A DNA stretch of 10,269 nucleotides, from the NCBI GenBank assembly GCA_018400055.1, contig JAGYNK010000035.1:1-10269 (forward strand). The letters are read 5' to 3'. The stretch comes from Candidatus Moraniibacteriota bacterium (GTDB lineage Bacteria > Patescibacteriota > Minisyncoccia > Moranbacterales > UBA9337). The position numbers and the translations under genes were made by a program. This document shows, in pieces, positions 4,997 through 10,269 of the stretch (position 1 is its first letter; the number at the start of each line of letters is the position of its first letter). The notes under the pieces are model-generated. The model worked only from the letters and a program-made list of their open reading frames with translations, searched no databases and was not told the DNA's origin.

Positions 4997-5067
4997 AAAT
5001 ACAAGTTAAAAATTAAGAGATTTTTCACCCTTGCTACATAATACATACATACCACACAATACTCTTA

Positions 5068-7737
5068 TTATCTTCCGCAACACTTTTTATATTTCTTGCC
5101 TGAACCGCATGGGCAAGGGTCGTTACGCCCCACCTTGTTTTTATTAATAATCGGCTTTTGGGAAACAGCTTCCGATTCGCCTTCCTGATAATTGGCCTGC
5201 GCTTTTTTGACCGCCCCGAATTGCTCAACTTGCCCACTGGACCCTTTTAACTGCCATTTATTTTCACTCTCCGGTTCCGAATTTTCCATCGGCTGATTTT
5301 CTCTCTCTTGTGAAACATAAGCCACCCTAAAAATAGTATGTACCACCGTAGATCTGATATTTTCCATCATGCCAGAAAATAGATTATAAGCCTCTCTTTT
5401 ATATTCAACCAAAGGATCTCTCTGCCCATAACCGCGTAATCCTATTCCCTGCCTTAAATAATCAATTTCATCCAAATGATTCATCCAAATAATATCAATC
5501 GTCCTCAACATTATCATTTTTTCCACTCGGCGCATATTTTCTTCCCCTATCTCTTTTTCTTTTTGGCTGTAAGCTTCTTTAGCCAATCCAACCAAACACT
5601 CTACCAACTCGCTTGTCTTTTGCGAATCGTCTTTTGAATTATCGCCGGAAATTTCTCTCAGCCGTTTCTTGTTCTTTTCACCCAGAGAAAACATACTTTC
5701 CACATCCGTTAAAATTTTATCTGTATCCCATTCACATCCTTGGACACCACACCTAACAGAAACTATTTTTTCCAGCTCTTCCGTAATTTGTTCCAAAACC
5801 ATGTTTTTTACATTTTGACTGGATAGAATTTCCTTCCTTTTCTTATAAACAACTTCTCTTTGCTTATTCATTACATCATCATATTCCAAAATATTTTTCC
5901 TGATATCAAAATTAAAGCCTTCTATTTTAGACTGGGAACTTTCAATAGTTTTAGAAATAATCTTATTTTGAATCGGCTGGTCTTCCGGCAAACCCAAAGT
6001 ATTCATCATATTTTTCAGTTTATCTCCTCCGAATCGGCGCATTAGCTCGTCTTCAAGAGAAACATAAAATTGTGACATGCCGGGATCTCCTTGCCTTCCG
6101 GCACGCCCTCTCAGCTGGTTGTCAATACGCCGAGCTTCATGCCTTTCCGTACCGATTATACAAAGTCCTCCTAATTCCCTTACTCCTTCTCCCAATTTTA
6201 TATCCGTTCCACGACCTGCCATATTGGTAGCGATGGTTACCGCCTTAGCCTCTCCTGCATTAGCGATAATAAGCGCTTCTTTTTCATGGTGTTTGGCGTT
6301 TAAAACTTCATGCTTAACACCTTCCCGCTCCAATAAAGCGCTCAAATATTCCGACTTTTCTATAGCAATGGTTCCAATTAAAACCGGCTGTCCCTTCCGA
6401 TTAATTTCTTTTATGGCTTTCGCAATGGCCCTGAATTTGCCTTCTTCGGTTTTGTAAATAATATCGGGCAAATCCTTCCTAATCAGCGTTTCATTGGTCG
6501 GAATTTCTAAAACATCCAATTTATAAACCTTATTAAACTCCTCTGCGCTGGTAATGGCCGTTCCTGTCATTCCGGAAAGTTTTTCATACATCCTGAAATA
6601 ATTCTGGAAAGTTATCGTCGCCAACGTCCTGGATTCTTTTTGCACGGTCACGCCTTCTTTAGCCTCTATAGCCTGATGCAATCCTTCACTGTATCTCCGA
6701 CCTTCCATAAGCCTTCCGGTAAAATCATCCACGATAACCACTTGCCCGTCCTTGACGATATAATCGCGTTCGCGTTTAAAAAGAGCGTGAGCCTTAAGCG
6801 ACTGTTCTAGATGATGCACGTAATTCACTTTTTCCGGATCGTAAATATTTCCCATTCCCAAAATTTTTTCCACGAGGGAAATTCCTTTATCAGTTAGAGT
6901 CACCGCTTTCATTTTTTCGTCAATTTCATAATCAACGCTTTCTTTTAATCGCGGAACAATTTGGGAAAATTTCTGATACAGCTTGGTTGATTCCATATCC
7001 GGCGCGGAAATAATCAAAGGAGTTCGCGCTTCGTCAATTAATATGGAGTCCACTTCGTCCACTATGGCAAAATTCAGCTCCCGCTGAACCATTTGTTCCA
7101 AGCTTTGCGCCATATTGTCTCTCAGATAATCAAATCCGAATTCATTATTGGTTCCGTAAGTAACATCCGCTCCGTAAGCCTCACGACGGCTTATGGGCAT
7201 AAGATTTTCCTCCTCTACGCTCACCTCATTCTCGTCTACAATTTTAGGTTCGTATTGATAAGACGTATCATGCAAAATACAAGTAGTGCTTAATCCTAAA
7301 AAATGAAAAATTGACCCCATCCAGTTGCAGTCTCTTTTAGCTAAATAATCATTGACTGTTATTATATGCGCTCCCTTGCCTTCCAAAGCATTCAAATAAA
7401 TCGGCAAAGTGGAAGTAAGCGTTTTTCCCTCACCGGTTTTCATTTCAGCAATTTTTCCCTGATGTAAAACCAACCCTCCTATTAACTGGACATCATAATG
7501 CCTTTCTCCGATAATTCTTTTGGCCGCTTCTCGCACCACTGCAAAAGCTTCGGGTAAAATATCGTCCAAAGTTTCCCCCTTTTTTAAGCGCTCTCTGAAG
7601 TATTCCGTTTTACCTTTTAATCTTTCGTCTGAGATCTTGGATATCTCTTTTTCCAAAGAGTTTATTTTATCCACAATCGGCTGAAATTTTTTAATCTCCC
7701 TCTCATTGGAGCCAAAGAGCTTTTTAAGTAATTGCAT
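5068..7737 (-). CDS. secA: Preprotein translocase ATPase SecA
   Basis: SecA drives proteins through the SecYEG channel by ATP hydrolysis at the inner membrane. At 889 residues it is full length. Visible: Walker A MKTGEGKT (99-106), Walker B as IVDEVD (225-230), SILIDEARTPLIIS (231-244), the start of the preprotein cross-linking region after it, DFTGRLMEGRRYSEG (338-352), NBD2 motifs TNMAGRGTDIKLG (504-516) and RIDNQLRGRAGRQGD (537-551), then the scaffold/wing region, and a C-terminal zinc-binding SEC-C motif CPCGSGKKYKKCC (C875, C877, C886, C887), which in other bacteria contacts SecB or phospholipid. A segment at about 158-183 (including YEPKIVDENEV) is longer than in the E. coli protein, just before SRREAYGADVTYGTNNEFGFDYLRD. 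The start lies 7 bases after the pheT stop, without a Shine-Dalgarno, indicating co-transcription with pheT. Confidence 0.98.
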   Translation of the reverse strand: MQLLKKLFGSNEREIKKFQPIVDKINSLEKEISKISDERLKGKTEYFRERLKKGETLDDILPEAFAVVREAAKRIIGERHYDVQLIGGLVLHQGKIAEMKTGEGKTLTSTLPIYLNALEGKGAHIITVNDYLAKRDCNWMGSIFHFLGLSTTCILHDTSYQYEPKIVDENEVSVEEENLMPISRREAYGADVTYGTNNEFGFDYLRDNMAQSLEQMVQRELNFAIVDEVDSILIDEARTPLIISAPDMESTKLYQKFSQIVPRLKESVDYEIDEKMKAVTLTDKGISLVEKILGMGNIYDPEKVNYVHHLEQSLKAHALFKRERDYIVKDGQVVIVDDFTGRLMEGRRYSEGLHQAIEAKEGVTVQKESRTLATITFQNYFRMYEKLSGMTGTAITSAEEFNKVYKLDVLEIPTNETLIRKDLPDIIYKTEEGKFRAIAKAIKEINRKGQPVLIGTIAIEKSEYLSALLEREGVKHEVLNAKHHEKEALIIANAGEAKAVTIATNMAGRGTDIKLGEGVRELGGLCIIGTERHEARRIDNQLRGRAGRQGDPGMSQFYVSLEDELMRRFGGDKLKNMMNTLGLPEDQPIQNKIISKTIESSQSKIEGFNFDIRKNILEYDDVMNKQREVVYKKRKEILSSQNVKNMVLEQITEELEKIVSVRCGVQGCEWDTDKILTDVESMFSLGEKNKKRLREISGDNSKDDSQKTSELVECLVGLAKEAYSQKEKEIGEENMRRVEKMIMLRTIDIIWMNHLDEIDYLRQGIGLRGYGQRDPLVEYKREAYNLFSGMMENIRSTVVHTIFRVAYVSQERENQPMENSEPESENKWQLKGSSGQVEQFGAVKKAQANYQEGESEAVSQKPIINKNKVGRNDPCPCGSGKKYKKCCGR

Positions 7738-7744
7738 AATAAAT

Positions 7745-10135
7745 TTATTTTCTAATTCTTACTTTCAAATTTTCCTCCAGACTGGCAACAATTTTATTCA
7801 TCAACCTGTCTATTTCCTTATTTTCCAACGTCCGCTCGTCCGATCCGAAGACGATATGAAAAGCCAAGCTTTTCATATTATCTTGGCTATTTTCAAAAAT
7901 GTCAAATAAATCAACGTCCACGATTAAATCTCCTCCCGCCGCCTGAATTTCACTTAAAACCTCCGCTACTCTGATTTCTTCACCAGCCAACATTGAAACA
8001 TCTCTCGTAACTTCCGGATATTTGCTTATGGGCGCGTATTCCCTTTCTGAATCTGAAATTTCTCCAAGTTTTTCCAAATCAAATTCAAACATAGCCACTC
8101 GCTTGCGGATATTGAAACTGGTTAAAATAGTAGGGCTGATTTCCCCCATCCGTCCCAAATTTTCTCCTCCTCTTTCCGACTTAATTTCCGCGCTGCGAGT
8201 TTTGTGCCAAAGCAAATTAAAATTTTCTTTTGAAACAGCCTCAAAATTATCATAATATTGATCCGTGATTTCCAACCGCGATAGTAAATTATCCACATAT
8301 CCCTTTGTCACATAAAAACTATCGGCCCCTTTGTCTTTTTCCAAAACTATCGCACCGACGAGCATTTTTTTCTCTTCCGGTAAAACTTCGCCTCCCGGAA
8401 TATACACCCGTCCGATTTCAAAAAGATTTAATTCCTTATGATTTTTTAAATTATTTTCAATGCTTTTTAATAAATTGGGTATTAAACTTCTTCTCATTAA
8501 AGCCTGCTCGGGATTCATGGGATTTTCCAATTCCAAATGTTTTGCCTCCGCTAAATCCGCCGCCTCAGTATCTTTATAGCTGTAAAAAGAATAATTATAA
8601 ATTTCTGAAAATCCACTGCCAGCCAATATATCCTTAACTTTTCTTTCAAATATTCTTGATTCATTTATTTCAGCCGGTTCAATTGGAATAATTGGAGCTT
8701 GCGGTTTGATTTTCTCATACCCGTAAATGCGACCGACTTCCTCAATTAAATCCTCCTGGGTCCTCAAGTCAATTCTAAATGTAGGAACTTCCACTGTCGC
8801 AACCTTCTCCCCCTTTTTAAGAGAGAGTTTAATTTTTAACCCCAGCGATTCTAAAATTCCCACAATTTTATTGGTCGGTATTTTCTCACCTAATAATCTA
8901 TCTGCATAATCCAAATCCAGCTTTATTTTCCATGGCAAAACTTTGCTCGGGTAAACATCCTTAAGAAACACCGTTTCCCCGCCAGCTGTTTCGGAAATTA
9001 TTTCAATCGCCCGCGCCATAGCTTTTTCAGCTAAATTGGGATCTATTTCCCTTTCAAAACGATAAACTGATTCGGTATTAATTCCCAATCTCATTCTGGT
9101 TTTTCTAACAGACACGGCGTTAAAATTAGCCGCTTCCAAAAAAATATCTTTTGTTTTTGAAGTAATTCCGGATTCCAATCCTCCCATAACTCCCGCCACA
9201 GCCAATGCCTTATTTTCATTCGCAATCACTAAATCATCAGCTGACAATTCCGCTACGCTTTCATCCAATAATTTTATCTTTTCGTCTTCTTTGGCCCTTC
9301 GTACAACTATCTTTTTAGTTTTATTAAAATCAAAAGCGTGCATCGGCTGACCCACTTCCAGCATCACATAATTAGTCGCATCCACTACATTATTAATCGG
9401 GCTAATTCCACAAGTCATTAAACGCGATTTAATCCAATCAGGCGATTCTTTAATTTTTATATCTTTTATCACCGCTCCGATATAACGCGGACACAATTTT
9501 CCATCCTCAACTTCTATATCTATTAAATTTCCATTCACACTCTTGTCTGCTTGCTTATTCATTCGCAATAATTCACAGTTCCTGTTTTCCAAAGCGCAAA
9601 TTTCCCGAGCTATTCCCATATGGCTTAAAGCGTCATGTCCGCGATTGGACAAAATATCCAAATCCAATATTGTGTCTTCCGATTTCAAAGCCTTTGCCAA
9701 ACCAGTTCCCGCTTTTCTTTTTTTATCCAATATCAAAATTCCGTTATGATCCTTACCTAATCCCAACTCATCTTCCGCGCAAAGCATGCCTTGAGATTTT
9801 ATTCCTCTGATTTCCGTTTCTTTTATTTCCAACCCCGCAGGAAGCTTAGCGCCCACTAACGCTACCGGCACTTTTTGCCCCACTTCTATATTAGAAGCTC
9901 CGCAAACAATATTTATTTTTTTGCCACCCGTATCAACTTTTGCCATTTGCAACTTGTCCGCGTTAGGATGTTTTTTTATTTCCAATATTTCTCCCACGAC
10001 AACCCTTTCTAAATCTTCTCCTGTTTTCTTAATTTCTTCCACTTCAAAAGAGCGCCTTGTCAAAAGATCCGCCAATTTTTCCGAAGTCAATTTAGTTCCC
10101 GACAATTCCTTAAGCCAATTATATGAGTAACGCAT
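7745..10135 (-). CDS. pheT: Phenylalanyl-tRNA synthetase beta subunit
   Basis: PheT pairs with PheS to form the alpha2-beta2 enzyme that charges tRNA-Phe; the beta subunit carries tRNA-binding and editing parts. At 796 residues the length is typical. It opens MRYSYNWLKE as expected, then shows the EMAP/tRNA-binding domain (about 40-150, with HPNADKLQMAKVD and QGMLCAEDELGLG), the B3/B4 editing region (about 210-390, with NNVVDATNYVMLEVGQPMHAFD split over 248-269), the B5 domain (about 400-475, ending EDLIEEVGRIYGYEKI), the core, and the C-terminal ferredoxin-fold anticodon-binding domain (about 698-796, SKYPEVTRDVSML at its start). pheS is not directly upstream: the preceding gene is a GxxExxY-family protein, which is unusual because pheS and pheT are commonly adjacent. 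Only a weak purine run lies before the ATG, and I see no convincing promoter. Confidence 0.97.
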   Translation of the reverse strand: MRYSYNWLKELSGTKLTSEKLADLLTRRSFEVEEIKKTGEDLERVVVGEILEIKKHPNADKLQMAKVDTGGKKINIVCGASNIEVGQKVPVALVGAKLPAGLEIKETEIRGIKSQGMLCAEDELGLGKDHNGILILDKKRKAGTGLAKALKSEDTILDLDILSNRGHDALSHMGIAREICALENRNCELLRMNKQADKSVNGNLIDIEVEDGKLCPRYIGAVIKDIKIKESPDWIKSRLMTCGISPINNVVDATNYVMLEVGQPMHAFDFNKTKKIVVRRAKEDEKIKLLDESVAELSADDLVIANENKALAVAGVMGGLESGITSKTKDIFLEAANFNAVSVRKTRMRLGINTESVYRFEREIDPNLAEKAMARAIEIISETAGGETVFLKDVYPSKVLPWKIKLDLDYADRLLGEKIPTNKIVGILESLGLKIKLSLKKGEKVATVEVPTFRIDLRTQEDLIEEVGRIYGYEKIKPQAPIIPIEPAEINESRIFERKVKDILAGSGFSEIYNYSFYSYKDTEAADLAEAKHLELENPMNPEQALMRRSLIPNLLKSIENNLKNHKELNLFEIGRVYIPGGEVLPEEKKMLVGAIVLEKDKGADSFYVTKGYVDNLLSRLEITDQYYDNFEAVSKENFNLLWHKTRSAEIKSERGGENLGRMGEISPTILTSFNIRKRVAMFEFDLEKLGEISDSEREYAPISKYPEVTRDVSMLAGEEIRVAEVLSEIQAAGGDLIVDVDLFDIFENSQDNMKSLAFHIVFGSDERTLENKEIDRLMNKIVASLEENLKVRIRK

Positions 10136-10144
10136 GTTTTTCTT

Positions 10145-10177
10145 TACGAATTACTAATTACTTACTAATATACTAAT
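10145..10177. repeat. TACGAAT/TACTAAT heptamer cluster between the GxxExxY gene and pheT
   Basis: TACGAAT (10145-10151) is followed by TACTAAT at 10152-10158, 10163-10169 and 10171-10177. The cluster overlaps the stop codon of the upstream gene and fills much of the gap to pheT. TACGAAT is the complement of the heptamer arrayed at 2048-2087. Confidence 0.65.
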
Positions 10178-10269
10178 TTTCTAAATTTACAATTCTCTTG
10201 AAACGAACACCCTCTTTTGTGAAATAAATTAAAATACCTAATTTTAAGTTTGCCGCTTTTAAATAATAA
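10173..10269 (-). CDS. GxxExxY-family protein, C-terminal end (partial)
   Basis: The minus-strand frame entering at 10268 is open for 31 codons to a TAG at 10173-10175. Its sequence, with YLKAANLKLGILIYF followed by VRFKRIVN, matches the conserved end of GxxExxY proteins (PDDEXK_3 type, nuclease-like fold), which close with a (N)YLKxxxxKxGLLINF-like helix and strand and a KR-hydrophobic strand. The N-terminus, including the GxxExxY motif itself and any active-site residues, lies outside the window. The function of this family is not established. The family call rests on a short stretch remembered from the family rather than on an alignment. Confidence 0.65.
   Translation of the reverse strand, partial: YYLKAANLKLGILIYFTKEGVRFKRIVNLEN

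Noticed and set aside
4997..5067. Promoter for the Nudix gene
   Set aside because: The candidates (TTGTGT near TATTAT or TAGCAA) have wrong spacing or poor -10 boxes. Read-through from secA is the simpler reading.
5034..5237. A 67-codon open frame overlapping the end of secA
   Set aside because: It lies in another frame over the well-conserved SecA C-terminus, and its composition (RSKKRRPIIRKANRK) comes from the shifted reading of the basic SEC-C region. No ribosome binding site.
10229..10247. TTAAAAT-N5-ATTTTAA inverted repeat as a terminator before pheT
   Set aside because: It falls inside the coding end of the GxxExxY-family gene and has no G or C in the stem.

Overview
The window is AT-rich bacterial DNA in which every confident gene lies on the minus strand, so transcription runs from high to low coordinates. 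The long in-frame insertions of AT-rich short tandem repeats in a glycosyltransferase, the near absence of Shine-Dalgarno sequences before the housekeeping genes, a TrpR-like YerC/YecD-family regulator with a long basic tail, and a GxxExxY-family gene end beside pheT together suggest a member of the Candidate Phyla Radiation (Patescibacteria), perhaps the Parcubacteria group. This is inference from gene style, not a phylogenetic result. TGA is used as a normal stop (glycosyltransferase, MazG-like gene), so the UGA=Gly recoding known in some of these lineages does not apply here.

Reading in the direction of transcription: the window opens with the last 31 codons of a GxxExxY-family protein, whose stop codon lies in a cluster of TACTAAT/TACGAAT heptamers. 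Then come pheT (phenylalanyl-tRNA synthetase beta subunit) and, 7 bases later, secA (preprotein translocase ATPase), then a Nudix hydrolase resembling Ap4A hydrolases. After these is a compact block of three genes: a MazG-like nucleotide pyrophosphohydrolase, a TrpR/YerC-like DNA-binding regulator, and mreB. mreB is followed 7 bases later by a family-4 glycosyltransferase, which ends in an intrinsic terminator whose hairpin loop contains the stop codon. The last gene is a small unrecognised protein with its own consensus promoter, strong ribosome binding site and terminator, bracketed by imperfect inverted repeats. The first 366 bases hold no gene I can support, only promoter-like and terminator-like signals.

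The most interesting structure is a 44-base interrupted palindrome that occurs three times, once before each of the MazG-like gene, the regulator and mreB. In every copy the same positions form a sigma70-type promoter (-35 TTGCAA-like, 17-base spacer, -10 TAGAAT) on the minus strand, and the palindrome arms cover the -35, the -10 and the start of the transcript. This looks like a shared promoter-operator. Its obvious candidate ligand is the HTH regulator encoded in the middle, which would make a local autoregulated regulon joining nucleotide-pool cleaning, cell-shape control (MreB) and, by operon, an envelope glycosyltransferase.

Two further oddities are three short-tandem-repeat blocks written in frame into loops of the glycosyltransferase, and the probable insertion-like cassette at 367-937 that carries the small unknown gene.
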